From NCBI RefSeq assembly GCF_002950945.1, contig NZ_CP012673.1:2356001-2420000 (forward strand): a DNA stretch of 64,000 bases, in the 5' to 3' direction. The notes beneath the pieces were generated by a model. That model was not told where the DNA came from. It worked only from the letters and a program-made list of their open reading frames with translations, and made no database searches. Positions 35,968 to 45,020 of this stretch are shown in pieces; the stretch's first letter is position 1; every line of letters starts with the position of its first letter. The stretch comes from Sorangium cellulosum (GTDB lineage: Bacteria; Myxococcota_A; Polyangia; Polyangiales; Polyangiaceae). Position numbers and translations under genes: made by a program.

Positions 35968-36454
35968 GCGGCAGCTCCTCGGCAACGGGAGCCTTGGTAG
36001 TACAGCACCGGCGGCGTGCCCAGCGCGGCCGTCGCCGCACGAAGGAAGACCCGCAAATGGAAGCTGCGACTACCTCGACGGCGACCGACCGAACGGGCTC
36101 GACGTCCACGCCGCCACCTTCCTGACCCCGCTTCGCGCTTGGACTTCGGCCCGCCGGACTGGACTTTGTAAAGAATCATTAAAAAAGGGTCAGGTTCCTG
36201 CTTCAAGAGTGCTGGAGTATTGAACTGAGCAGCTCGGCTCGCTAAGGAATCGACCGTCGTCGGTCGCCTGGAGCGCGAGCTGCCAGGTGGAAGCGCTCGA
36301 TGTAAGCGCGGCCGCGACCGGTGTTGCGCGCACGGTTCGCACAAGCGCGCAGACCCGAACAGCCCGGTCGAGCCGTACGGACACCTGCTCGCGTCACCGC
36401 GCGCAGCGCTCGGCCGGCGCTCGTGCACTCAACTCTCACCCAACGAGAACGTCA
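35968..36454. other. Intergenic region with an AT-rich patch
   Basis: About 490 bp between divergent genes. Around 36170-36230 it is markedly AT-richer and contains AAAAAAGGGTCAGGTTCCTG, a sequence style often seen in short interspersed repeats (recalled only loosely). No gene was recognised. The promoters of both flanking genes should lie here. Confidence 0.4.
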
Positions 36455-38869
36455 ATGCGGAACTTCTCCTTCAGCTTCGCCCACCCTCTTGCGACAAAGA
36501 CCAGCTCGGCTGCGGTCCTCGCCCTGCTCGCCCTGGGCGCCGCCGCATGCGGAAGCCATGGCGTCGGTGAAGGCTCATTCGGTGGTGCGGAGCTCGCGCT
36601 CGACGGGGCCGACGAGCCGGTCCACCCAGCGAGCGCGGTCAGCGTATCCGGCGGCGGCGACGGCGCTGGCCTGGTCGCCGCGCTCCAGGCAAGCCCGCAG
36701 GCGCTCGCCTTCTGGCCGTTCGACGATTGCGACAGCTCGACGACAGAGCTGTTCGACTCGTCGGGCAACGGCTCGACCGCCACCCGCTCGGCCGGGGCGG
36801 CCTGCGCGCAGGGCATCAGCGGCCTCGGTATCTCCTTCGACAACTCGAACGACACCGTCACGGTCAACGACGATCCCCGCTTCACGTTCGGGCAGAACCT
36901 CGCGGTCGCCGCGTGGGTCAACCCCACCTCGGTGTCGGGGTCGACGGCGCGGACCATCGTCCAGGAGCGGAACAACAGCAGCTCGAGCTTCTCGCTCGTC
37001 GTCCAGAACAACCAGGCGAGGTTCACCGTCACCCTGAACAACGGGAGTACGGTCACCTCCAGCGCCCCGATCCAGGCCAACGTGTGGACACACGTCGCGG
37101 GCATCTACGACGGCAGCCGCGTGCGGGTCTTCCTCAACGGCCAGCAGGCCGGCCAGGCGAACGCGACGGGCGCGATCCGCGACATCAACGCGCCCATCCA
37201 TATCGGCAACAACCCGCAGCGGCAGCGCTTCACGGGCCTCATCGACCAGGTCTGGCTCTCCGCCAGCCCGCTGACCGACGCCGAGATCGCCCAGCTCGTC
37301 TGCCTCAGGCACCCCGGCACGGTCGTCGTCACGCCGGAGAGCAGCGGCCCGGTCGTCGCGGGCACGCCGGTGACGTACCAGGTCGCGGTCACCAACAACG
37401 ATAGCGACGCGTGCAGCCCCCGGGATTACGCGCTGAATGTCACCACCCAGCCGGGGATCAACTTCTCCCAGGACGTCCCGTCCATCCCCGGCATCGCGCC
37501 CGGGAGCACAGCGACGTTCCCGGTCACCGTGACCGGCAACGTGGCCGTGGACCCCGGGGTCTACCTGCTCCGGTACGAGGTGCTCAACACCAACTCGCCC
37601 GATTCCTCCTTCGTCGCGTCAGGGAACCTCACCTACGAGCTGGGCGAGCCGGCGGGCTGCTTCGTCCGGACGGGCCGCGAGATCTTCGTGAAGGACCTCA
37701 GCGTGGTCGAGGATCCCATCCGCACGACGTTCGATGGGCCGGCCGGCGACCCCCGGACGGGCGCGTGGACGTTCGCGCGGCTCATGGAGGACATGGCGCC
37801 CACGCCGGCCGACGCGCCGGCCATGGTCGAGCAGGTCTTCAGCGCCTGGCTGACCGATCAGGTCGTCAACGGCTTCACGGTGCCGGCGCGCCCGACCATT
37901 CAACAGGTCGTGTTCGACGAGTGGCCGAGGAGCCCTGACGGGTCGCTCGACCTCCGGCAGGCGCCGCTGATGCTGCTCGGCATCGTCAACAGGATCGACG
38001 TGCGCAACCTCGCCGAGGGGCACGCGGGCGAGGGGCGGTTCGTGTTCGGCGTCTTCAGCCAGGGCTTCGCGCAGCTGTTCACCTTGATCCTCGAGTACAA
38101 GCTCCCCGCGTCGACCGAGGCCGACGTGCTCGACTGGGCGAACGACTGGCACGCCCTCGGCAGCCTGCCCTTCCCGTCCGAGCAGTACAACGCCGCGCTC
38201 CAGGAGATCACCACGCGCTTCGCGGGCCGGAACGCCGCGCCCGGCAAGCCGAACGGGAGCTCCCTGGGGCAGCTCCGCACGAACGAGATCGCGCTGGCGG
38301 GGCCGTGGGAGCTGCGCGAGTTCGTCCTCTCGCCGGCGACCGGCTTCCTGGGCCCGGCGACGGTCAAGCTGACGCCGGATCTGAGCTTCGATGGGACGTC
38401 CACGCTCGCGGCCTTCGTGAACCAGAACGAGGCCGCGATCATCGCGGAGCAGCACACCGTGCCCGACACGTTCCAGGGGCTCCCGTTCCTCGGCGGCTCG
38501 TCGATCAACAACCTCACGGCGTGGACCGCTCCAGGCATCCTCAGCAACGAGGCGCGGCACAAGTTCTCGCTCAACACCTGCAACGGGTGCCACGGCGGGG
38601 CCGAGACCGGGACGCCGTTCCTGCACGTGAACCCGAGGGCGCCCGGGCGCGAGGCGGTGCTGTCCGGCTTCATGACCGGCATCGAGATCGCGGATCCCGT
38701 GTCCGGCGAGCAGCGCACGCTGAACGATCTCGCGCGCCGGAACCAGGATCTGAAGGAGCTGGTCTGCGGGCCCGTCCCGGCCCTCGCCCGCACCGCGACC
38801 GCGGAGCGGGCCGGCGTGGCCACGAGCCGCTCGGCGTTCATCCGCCGCGGCATCGGGCGCGTCCACTGA
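36455..38869 (+). CDS. LamG-domain lipoprotein with a C-terminal CxxCH motif
   Basis: An 804-residue exported lipoprotein from ATG 36455. The signal peptide ends with a lipobox (LGAAAC). A LamG/concanavalin-like domain at about 75-285 (ALAFWPFDDCDSSTTELFDS; TRIGNN-like strands; GLIDQVWLSASPLTDAE) is followed by an Ig-like segment (VTYQVAVTNNDSDACSPRDY). A large unrecognised region from about 400 to 700 then leads to a single heme-c-type motif CNGCH near residue 709. The motif sits in the order seen in some secreted myxobacterial proteins with one CxxCH. It could be a surface-anchored carbohydrate-binding redox or structural protein; the function is not known. Confidence 0.65.
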   Translation: MRNFSFSFAHPLATKTSSAAVLALLALGAAACGSHGVGEGSFGGAELALDGADEPVHPASAVSVSGGGDGAGLVAALQASPQALAFWPFDDCDSSTTELFDSSGNGSTATRSAGAACAQGISGLGISFDNSNDTVTVNDDPRFTFGQNLAVAAWVNPTSVSGSTARTIVQERNNSSSSFSLVVQNNQARFTVTLNNGSTVTSSAPIQANVWTHVAGIYDGSRVRVFLNGQQAGQANATGAIRDINAPIHIGNNPQRQRFTGLIDQVWLSASPLTDAEIAQLVCLRHPGTVVVTPESSGPVVAGTPVTYQVAVTNNDSDACSPRDYALNVTTQPGINFSQDVPSIPGIAPGSTATFPVTVTGNVAVDPGVYLLRYEVLNTNSPDSSFVASGNLTYELGEPAGCFVRTGREIFVKDLSVVEDPIRTTFDGPAGDPRTGAWTFARLMEDMAPTPADAPAMVEQVFSAWLTDQVVNGFTVPARPTIQQVVFDEWPRSPDGSLDLRQAPLMLLGIVNRIDVRNLAEGHAGEGRFVFGVFSQGFAQLFTLILEYKLPASTEADVLDWANDWHALGSLPFPSEQYNAALQEITTRFAGRNAAPGKPNGSSLGQLRTNEIALAGPWELREFVLSPATGFLGPATVKLTPDLSFDGTSTLAAFVNQNEAAIIAEQHTVPDTFQGLPFLGGSSINNLTAWTAPGILSNEARHKFSLNTCNGCHGGAETGTPFLHVNPRAPGREAVLSGFMTGIEIADPVSGEQRTLNDLARRNQDLKELVCGPVPALARTATAERAGVATSRSAFIRRGIGRVH

Positions 38870-38957
38870 TCGCCGTCCCCTGAGAGGAAGGCGGCGGCGG
38901 CGGTGAGCCGCTGCCGCCAGTCTATCCCGCGTGGTTTCTGTTGCGGTGGACGTTGTG

Positions 38958-38971
38958 TCCGTTATAACGGA
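38958..38971. promoter_or_regulatory. Perfect 14-bp palindrome just upstream of the amidase start
   Basis: TCCGTTATAACGGA equals its own reverse complement and ends six bases before ATG 38978. The central TTATAA is AT-rich in an otherwise GC-rich region. Position and symmetry fit a dimeric repressor operator that would block transcription or the ribosome site of the amidase gene. No regulator gene is adjacent. Confidence 0.55.
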
Positions 38972-38977
38972 TGAGAC

Positions 38978-40372
38978 ATGACCTCCTCGCTGGTGCAGGC
39001 GACCGCCCTCGAGCTCCTCGCCCTCTACCGATCCCGGAGCGCCTCGCCCGTCGAGGTGATCCGGGCCGTCCTCGCCCACGTGGAGCGCCACGGCGCGCCG
39101 CTCAACACGTTCGTGCTGCTCGACGAGGAGCGCGCCCTCGACGCGGCGCGCGCCTCCGAGGCGCGGTGGGCCCGCGGCGAGCCGGCGGGGCGCCTCGACG
39201 GGGTGCCCGTCTCGGTGAAGGACCTCCTGCTCACGCGCGGCTGGCCGACCCGGCGGGGCTCGCGCACCGTGGACGCGAGCGGACCCTGGACCGAGGACGC
39301 GCCCGCGGTCGCGCGCCTGCGCGAGCACGGGGCGGTGCTCTTCGGGAAGACGACGACCTCGGAGTTCGGCCTGAAGGGCTCCGGCGACAGCCCGCTCACC
39401 GGGATCACCCGCAACGCATGGGATCCCCGCCACACGCCGGGAGGCAGCAGCGCCGGGGCCGTCACCGCGGTGGCGGCGGGGTTCGGCCCGATCGCGGTGG
39501 GGACCGACGGCGGGGGCTCGATCCGTGTCCCGAGCGCGTTCTCCGGGGTGGTCGGGCTCAAGCCGACCTTCGGCCGCGTGCCGGCCCACCCGGCGAGCGT
39601 GGTCGGCGTGCCCCCGCACGTGGGGCCGATCGCGCGCGCGGTCGGCGACGCGGCGCTGCTCCTCGTGGTCCTCTCCGGCCCTGACGACCGCGACCCGTTC
39701 CGGGCCCCGCCGGCGCCCGGGGACGTGACGGACGCGATCGGCGACGCGCCCTTCGCGGGCGCGCTGCGCCGCGTGCGCATCGGCGTGAGCGCCACGCTCG
39801 GGTACATCGACCCGACCAGCGAGGTGCGGGCCCGCTTCGCCGCGGCCGCGGCGACCCTGCAGGAGCTCGGCGCCGAGGTGGAGGAGGTGGATCCCCCGTT
39901 CGTGGACCCGAGCGGCGTGCTGCGGACGCTGTTCGCCGCCCGCGCCGCGCACACGGTGCGGGGGCTCGGCCCGGAGCAGCGCGCCCTGCTCGATCCCGCG
40001 GTGCAGAGCGCGGCCGCCGAAGGAGAGGCGATCGGCGCGGTGGCGTACCTCGAGGCCGAGCGGCAACGCGCGGAGCTGGCCCTGGCCACGGCCGCGCTCC
40101 ACCGGCGCTTCGACCTGCTGGTGACGCCCACCTCGGCCGGCGCGGCTCCCCTCATCGAGGGCGGCGGGGCGTTCCCCGCGTCCTTCGCCGGCCCCTTCAG
40201 CCTGACGCGCCAGCCGGCCATCAGCGTGCCCATGGGCGTGACCAGCGCCGGCCTGCCGCTCGGGCTCCAGATCGTCGGGCGCCACTTCGAGGAGGCGCTG
40301 GTGCTGCGCGCCGCGCGCGCCTTCGAGAGCGCCAGCGTCCCGCTCCGGGCGCCGCCGCTGAAGGGGCCCTGA
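38978..40372 (+). CDS. Amidase signature family hydrolase
   Basis: A 464-residue amidase of the GatA/AmiA-like family. The Ser-cisSer-Lys triad context is visible: the Lys in VPVSVKDLLLTRG (about residue 79), the cis-Ser and nucleophile Ser in PGGSSAGAV and GTDGGGSIRVPSAF. The substrate-binding C-terminal part includes LVTPTSAGAAPLIEGGG and LPLGLQIVGRHFEE. Length is normal and no residue appears lost. It hydrolyses an amide bond of an unknown substrate; a tRNA-dependent GatA role is unlikely because no gatB or gatC is near. No signal peptide, hence cytosolic. Probably controlled through the palindrome at 38958-38971. Confidence 0.88.
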   Translation: MTSSLVQATALELLALYRSRSASPVEVIRAVLAHVERHGAPLNTFVLLDEERALDAARASEARWARGEPAGRLDGVPVSVKDLLLTRGWPTRRGSRTVDASGPWTEDAPAVARLREHGAVLFGKTTTSEFGLKGSGDSPLTGITRNAWDPRHTPGGSSAGAVTAVAAGFGPIAVGTDGGGSIRVPSAFSGVVGLKPTFGRVPAHPASVVGVPPHVGPIARAVGDAALLLVVLSGPDDRDPFRAPPAPGDVTDAIGDAPFAGALRRVRIGVSATLGYIDPTSEVRARFAAAAATLQELGAEVEEVDPPFVDPSGVLRTLFAARAAHTVRGLGPEQRALLDPAVQSAAAEGEAIGAVAYLEAERQRAELALATAALHRRFDLLVTPTSAGAAPLIEGGGAFPASFAGPFSLTRQPAISVPMGVTSAGLPLGLQIVGRHFEEALVLRAARAFESASVPLRAPPLKGP

Positions 40373-40462
40373 GCGGGCGCCACGGGCGCACGTCGTCAGC
40401 GCATCAGGGGATCAGCACATCAGCACATCACCCCGATCCGCGCAGCCTCCGATTCCGCCGCC

Positions 40463-40705
40463 TCAGCCGCCGGCGCTCTGGCGCCGCTGGAACCGGGCGA
40501 GCAGCGCGACGTGGAGCGCTTCCTGGAGCGGCTCGCCCGGGATCTTCTTGAGCGCGTCGATCATGAGATCCATCTGCCGGAGGTAGGTGCGACACCGGTC
40601 GCACCACGCGAGGTGGCGCGCGATTCCCTCCTCTTGCTCCGGGGAGAGCTTCCCCTCCCTCTGGTCGGTGATCATCTCCGTCAGCTGAAGGCACGTGACG
40701 ACCAT
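40463..40705 (-). CDS. Zinc-finger (ZAS/HC2) anti-sigma factor
   Basis: An 80-residue soluble protein with the zinc-binding anti-sigma signature His-x3-Cys-x2-Cys in ARHLAWCDRCRTYL (about residues 30-43). There is no membrane helix, so it would be a cytosolic sensor, perhaps of redox or zinc state. It starts 6 bp after the stop of the ECF sigma gene and is therefore its likely cognate inhibitor, encoded in the same operon. The short length is normal for soluble ZAS proteins. Confidence 0.8.
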   Translation of the reverse strand: MVVTCLQLTEMITDQREGKLSPEQEEGIARHLAWCDRCRTYLRQMDLMIDALKKIPGEPLQEALHVALLARFQRRQSAGG

Positions 40706-40711
40706 GTGCGT

Positions 40712-41464
40712 TCACTCCCCCCTCGTCAGGTACCGCTCCATCGCGGTCCTGAGCTTCGCCCTGCCGCGGTGCAAGAGGACCCGCTGGTTCACCTCGCTGA
40801 TCCCGAGGATCTCGCACACCTCGCCGGACGCGCACCCCTCGACGTCGCGCAGGATGATCACCGCGCGCTGCCCGGGCACCAGCCCGTCGAGCTCCCGCAC
40901 GAGCACGCCCCCGAGCTCCTTGCGCAGGAGCAGGCCTTCCGGGCTCTGCTCGCTCCACGGCGCGGGCGGGGCCACCCAGTCGCCCGAGCCGTCGAACCGG
41001 GCCGGATCGACCGCCGGCTCGACGCCCGGATCGGCGTCCTCCAGCCAGGCGACGGGCACGGTGCGCTTCTCTCGCGCAGCCGACGTCCTGGCGCGGTTCG
41101 TCAGGATCCTGAGCACCCAGGTCTTCAGCGAGGAGCGCCCCTCGAAGAGGGCCAGTCCGTCGACGACCGCCGCCCAGGTCTCCTGGACGACCTCCTCGGC
41201 GCCCTCGGGGCCAGTGATGGTCCGGGCGAGCCGGAGCATGGGTGTGTGGAGCTGCGCCACGAGCTGCGCGAAGGCCTGCTCGTCTCCCGCGAGCAGCCGG
41301 CGGAGGAGCGCGACGTCGTGTTCGTTCGCTCCGCCCGCGGGCGCGGGGGAGGGGGCCGCGCTGCCCGGCGCGCCCGCCGCGGCGGTGTCGGCCGGTGCGC
41401 TCCGCGCGTGCGCGGCCGCCGTGCCGTCGGCGCGAGCGGAGGGGTCGTGGGCCACGCGGCGCAC
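40712..41464 (-). CDS. ECF-type RNA polymerase sigma factor
   Basis: A 250-residue sigma factor. An N-terminal low-complexity Ala/Pro-rich tail (about 45 residues) precedes region 2 (LLRRLLAGDEQAFAQLV to EVVQETWAAVVDGLALFEGRS, LKTWVLRILTNRA). A linker of about 50 residues leads to region 4 (LDGLVPGQRAVIILRDVEG, CEILGISEVNQRVLLHRGRA). It would direct RNA polymerase to a stress- or signal-dependent regulon and be held inactive by the zinc anti-sigma factor encoded 6 bp downstream. The target promoters are not known. Confidence 0.9.
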   Translation of the reverse strand: MRRVAHDPSARADGTAAAHARSAPADTAAAGAPGSAAPSPAPAGGANEHDVALLRRLLAGDEQAFAQLVAQLHTPMLRLARTITGPEGAEEVVQETWAAVVDGLALFEGRSSLKTWVLRILTNRARTSAAREKRTVPVAWLEDADPGVEPAVDPARFDGSGDWVAPPAPWSEQSPEGLLLRKELGGVLVRELDGLVPGQRAVIILRDVEGCASGEVCEILGISEVNQRVLLHRGRAKLRTAMERYLTRGE

Positions 41465-41565
41465 GGTACCACGCCCGTCAGCGCCGGTTCAACGCCACCC
41501 CGGCGCGGGCGGCGCTCCCCGCGGGGAGCGCCGGTCGGCGAGGGCCGGGGCGGCCGTCGCCCGGG

Positions 41566-42408
41566 TCAAAGCGACTTCAGCGCGTCCGAGAGCTCCTTCG
41601 GCTTCGTCAGGAAGGGGGCGTGGCCCGCGTCGAGCGAGATGACCCTCTCGACAGGCAAGGCCGTGTACTGCGACTTCTGCTCGGCAGGGCTGATCGCGAG
41701 GTCCTGGAGCGCCTCGATGTAGACCCGCGGGACCGAGCCCCACCGCTCCTCCGTGACGTGGATGGGCTCGTCGAACGGCTTCGCGGGCTCCTCGCGCAGG
41801 TGGCTCTCGAGCCGCTCGATGTCCTCGGGCGAGCAATCCTGGCAAAAGGCACCCTCGGCCCAGCCCTCCTTGAACGTCAAGGAGGTCCCGTCGCTCGACG
41901 CCTCCGCGAACGTCTTGATCTTCGCCCCTTCGTCGTCGGCCCACTCCTGGTTCAGCGACTGGCCGTCCTTGATCAGGAACGCGGTCAGGTAGACGAGCGT
42001 CTTCACCTTCTCGGGCCGCTGCTCGGCGGCCTGGCTCACGACGATCCCCCCCATGCTGTGGCCGACGAGGATCACGGGCCGAGAGGCGCTGTCGATCGCC
42101 TCGACCACGGCGTCGGTATAGGCCTGCAGGCTGGCGTCCGCGAGGGGCGTCGTGTCGTCGCCGTGTGCGGGGAGGTCGAGCGCGATCACCTCGCTTCCGT
42201 CCGCCTCCAGGAGCGGCACCACCTTGTCCCAGCCCCAGCCGCCCACGAAGGCGCCGTGGACCAGGACATAGGTGTTCTTGGCCGACCCGTCGTTGTCCGT
42301 CCCGCCGCCCGGATCCGAGCCGCCGCAGGCAGGCAACGCGGACGACATGAGCGCCCCGGCCGTGATCATGGTGCCAAACCGCAGGACCTTGCGAAGCAGA
42401 CCGTTCAT
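41566..42408 (-). CDS. Alpha/beta hydrolase lipoprotein
   Basis: A 280-residue exported hydrolase. ATG 42408 is supported by GAGGAG about 6 bases upstream. The signal peptide ends in a lipobox (SALPAC), so it is anchored in the membrane. The fold follows: oxyanion HGAFVGGWGWDKV, nucleophile Ser in LVGHSMGGIVVS (about residue 117), and catalytic His in SLDAGHAPFLTKPKEL near the C-terminus. Overall it is close to the esterase/salicylate-binding-protein-like branch. The substrate is unknown. It is convergent in neither direction, standing between the sigma operon and a large lipoprotein gene. Confidence 0.85.
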   Translation of the reverse strand: MNGLLRKVLRFGTMITAGALMSSALPACGGSDPGGGTDNDGSAKNTYVLVHGAFVGGWGWDKVVPLLEADGSEVIALDLPAHGDDTTPLADASLQAYTDAVVEAIDSASRPVILVGHSMGGIVVSQAAEQRPEKVKTLVYLTAFLIKDGQSLNQEWADDEGAKIKTFAEASSDGTSLTFKEGWAEGAFCQDCSPEDIERLESHLREEPAKPFDEPIHVTEERWGSVPRVYIEALQDLAISPAEQKSQYTALPVERVISLDAGHAPFLTKPKELSDALKSL

Positions 42409-42622
42409 GGATGTCTCCTCATCGTCGCAGGCTCTCCTCGAGCGCGACGTCATCGGTGGTTCTCAGCGCAGCGGCTGCGCGCGCTCCGGCGCCCGGGTGT
42501 GTCCCCGGCGCCGCGGCGGTTCACCTCGCTGCTGCTGGTACTGTCCGCGAGGGGGCCGGAACGTTACGCCGCGCTCGAGAAATCGTACGGAGGGCGGTCC
42601 ACGCCGCGGGCGCCGGCGTGGG

Positions 42623-44593
42623 TCAGCGCATCAGGAGCGCGATCACGTCCTGGATCCCCGCGTCGGGCAGCCGCACGCGCACGTCGACGCGCGAGGCGCC
42701 GGAGCCGAGCACCTCGGAGGTGACCTCGAGCGGCATCGGGACCTCGCCGCGCGCGGGCAGCGCCGCGAGCCCGGCGAAATCCTCGGCGGCGTCGTCCAGC
42801 GCCGCCGTCGTCTCGCCGTTCGCCGCGAGCATCGCCCAGCCCGCCAGCGAGAAGAGCCCGCCGGCGAGCGCCCCGCGCTGCTGCGCCAGCTCCGCGCCCG
42901 GCCCCGCGCCGAGCGTGCGCGCGTCGCGCCCCGGCTCCGTCGCGACGCGCAGCCGGTCCACCAGGGCGGCGTCGTCCTCGCTGATCCCGATCCACGTCCG
43001 CTGGCCGGCGGGCACGATGTAGAGGTGGGTGGTGTGCGCGGGCGGGGCGTCCTTCGTGAGCGGCCTCGTGCGCAGCTCGACGTGCAGCGTCCCCGCGGGC
43101 AGCGCGGCGGGCGCGCGGACGAGGGTGGGGGTGGTGCGCTCCTTGTCCGTGTCCTTCTTCGCGCCGCCCTTCGGCGCGCCGTCCTTCTTCGCGCCGCCCG
43201 CCGCGCCCGCGCCCGCGCCCGCCGCGGTGTTGCCGGCCGCGCTTGCGCCCTCCCGGTGCCGGTCCAGCTCCTCGCCCATCTGGAGGAGCTCCTTCACCCC
43301 CGTGATCCAGGTCTGGGCCGGCTCCTCGACCGCGACGAGGATCCAGCCCTGCAGCGCGCGGCGCGCGGCCTTCTGCGCGCGCGCCGCCGCGTCCTTGCCG
43401 CCCTGCGCGCCCTTGCTGTCCTGGTAGGCCACGAGCGCCTTCTGCGCCGCCGCGCGATCCCCGCCCGCGCCGAGGACCAGGGGGCCGCCCGTGAGGACCA
43501 GGCCGCCGAGGCGCTCGAGCAGCCGGTCGAGCCGCGGCCCGTCGTAGCCGTCGGCGACCATGTCGTCGCGGATTGCCCGGAAGAGCGCCTCGCGCAGCGG
43601 GGTGAGCTCCGCGCGCGACGCGCCCTGGGTGTAGAGCGCGATGGCCGCGTCGCCCGGGAGGCGGAGGAATGCCGGCGGGGGGGCGGCGTCCGCGGGCACG
43701 GCCGGCGCGAGGGCCGCCATGAACGGCGAGCTCCGGCTCGCGAAGCGCATGCCGAGGCCGACCTCGATCGCCGCGCGGCCCAGCGTGAGGTCGATGCTCA
43801 CGCTGTCGAGGTCGCGGAGGAGCGCGTCGCCGATCTCCTGGCCCAGCCGACCGGCGTGGCTGTCGTCGTCCTCATCGTCCGCGTCGGGGTCGTCCTTGAC
43901 GCCCTCGCGGATCGTCGACCCCAGGATCTCGAACTGCACGTCCGCCGCGATCGGCTCCCGGCCCACGACCTTCACGAGGTAGGGCGCGGCGGCTTCGAGG
44001 TCCTTCGCGTCCTCGGCGCAGAGGAGGCGCGCGCCGCCCCTGCGCTCGCCGGGCTCGAAGGCGCAGGCCGTGGGCGGCGCCTCGGCATCGGGCTTGGCCT
44101 CGCGCGCGCGCTCCACGCGCAGCAGGCCCCGGTGCTCCTTGAGCGCGAAGCCATCGTGCAGGCGCGGCACCTCCTTCTCGGGGACCGCCAGGGAGACCAC
44201 GGGGCGCGCGCCCGTGGTGCCGAACAGGGCGACGTCGATCGGCTTGTTCAGATCGACCAGGCTGGCGAGCGCCGGGCCCAGGGATCCCTCGAGCATGATC
44301 TCGGGCCCCCTCGGGCCCGCGCTGGACAGGAGCATGCCAAAGGGCGTGCCCGGCAGCCGCTGCATGACGTCGGCCCAGGTCCGCTGCGGATCGGCGATCC
44401 GCAGCACCGAGGAGAGCCCCGCCGGCGCGGCCACAGGCTGCGCGCCCGCGGGCTGCGCCGCGACGACCGCAGGCTCGACGCCCGCCGGGCGCGCCGCCGC
44501 AGCCAGAGGCGCGGCAGGGCCACGTTCGGGGGCGGGAGCGCCAGCACACGCGGCGAGGAGGGCGATCGGGAGGAGGAGGGCGGCGCGCTTCAT
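42623..44593 (-). CDS. Large hypothetical lipoprotein
   Basis: A 656-residue lipoprotein from ATG 44593, with a short signal peptide and lipobox (ALLAAC, Cys at residue 16), then a Pro/Ala/Val-rich spacer. The folded part starts near residue 65 (SSVLRIADPQRTWADVMQRL) and resembles DUF3352-like periplasmic proteins. An acidic Asp/Glu cluster (DDPDADDEDDDSHAG) and a Lys/Gly/Ala-rich low-complexity insert (GAKKDGAPKGGAKKD) interrupt it. No catalytic motif was seen. Its plan (one N-terminal anchor, Pro-rich spacer, large domain) is like that of the protein at 33364-34500, so both may belong to one surface-protein class. Confidence 0.6.
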   Translation of the reverse strand: MKRAALLLPIALLAACAGAPAPERGPAAPLAAAARPAGVEPAVVAAQPAGAQPVAAPAGLSSVLRIADPQRTWADVMQRLPGTPFGMLLSSAGPRGPEIMLEGSLGPALASLVDLNKPIDVALFGTTGARPVVSLAVPEKEVPRLHDGFALKEHRGLLRVERAREAKPDAEAPPTACAFEPGERRGGARLLCAEDAKDLEAAAPYLVKVVGREPIAADVQFEILGSTIREGVKDDPDADDEDDDSHAGRLGQEIGDALLRDLDSVSIDLTLGRAAIEVGLGMRFASRSSPFMAALAPAVPADAAPPPAFLRLPGDAAIALYTQGASRAELTPLREALFRAIRDDMVADGYDGPRLDRLLERLGGLVLTGGPLVLGAGGDRAAAQKALVAYQDSKGAQGGKDAAARAQKAARRALQGWILVAVEEPAQTWITGVKELLQMGEELDRHREGASAAGNTAAGAGAGAAGGAKKDGAPKGGAKKDTDKERTTPTLVRAPAALPAGTLHVELRTRPLTKDAPPAHTTHLYIVPAGQRTWIGISEDDAALVDRLRVATEPGRDARTLGAGPGAELAQQRGALAGGLFSLAGWAMLAANGETTAALDDAAEDFAGLAALPARGEVPMPLEVTSEVLGSGASRVDVRVRLPDAGIQDVIALLMR

Positions 44594-44682
44594 GGAGCGC
44601 CGATCGTCGCGCCCGAGCGGCCCCCCTGGCAAGCGGCCCGACGGGGCAGCCGCCCCGAGCTAGTTCCGAGCGTCACAAGCCT

Positions 44683-44811
44683 GGCCAGGGATCCCGAGAG
44701 ATTTCAACGCAAACGCGCAAAGGCGCAAACCAGAATTTCTCTGTATTTTTGCGCCTTTGCGCCTTTGCGCCTTTGCGTTGAAATCTCTCTTCTCTCGCCG
44801 TGATCCCTGCC
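44683..44811. repeat. Palindromic intergenic element B
   Basis: A nearly symmetrical hairpin of about 129 bp. The left arm runs from GGCCAGGGATC through AGAGATTTCAACGCAAA to AAGGCGCAAA; the right arm reads TTTGCGCC, then TTTGCGCC units again, then TTTGCGTTGAAATCTCT and TGATCCCTGCC. The right arm has one 8-base GCGCCTTT unit more than the left. It follows the start of the large lipoprotein gene. Sequences of this look occur in other environmental bacteria (recalled), but their role is not established. Confidence 0.75.
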
Positions 44812-44915
44812 AAGCCTTCTGACAGGCGGAACCAGGTCACGATCGTGATCTCGTCCACGGTGGGACGCCCCGCGACAGCGTGGCCACGCCGTTCGCCATC
44901 TCGATCTCGTTCTCG

Positions 44916-45020
44916 TCAGGAGAGGACGCTGTCCTCCAGATCACCCGGATCCATTGCGCCTGCGAGCAGGCAGCAGGCGAACGAGAGGGAGACGTACCCA
45001 AGCAAGCGATTCATGCGCAT
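44916..45020 (-). pseudogene. Possible remnant of a small secreted protein
   Basis: ATG 45020 is preceded by GGAG with 7-base spacing. It encodes 34 residues: MRMNRLLGYVSLSFACCLLA resembles a signal peptide, then GAMDPGDLEDSVLS and a TGA. A continuation in another frame (ENEIEMANGVATLSRG) is plausible, so this may be the start of a larger exported protein broken by a frameshift. It is too short for firm assignment. Confidence 0.25.

Noticed and set aside
37619..40285. 888-codon minus-strand open frame
   Set aside because: Antisense of the LamG lipoprotein and amidase genes, both with clear motifs.
42272..44803. 843-codon plus-strand open frame
   Set aside because: Antisense of the large lipoprotein gene; ends in the element B hairpin and has no motif.
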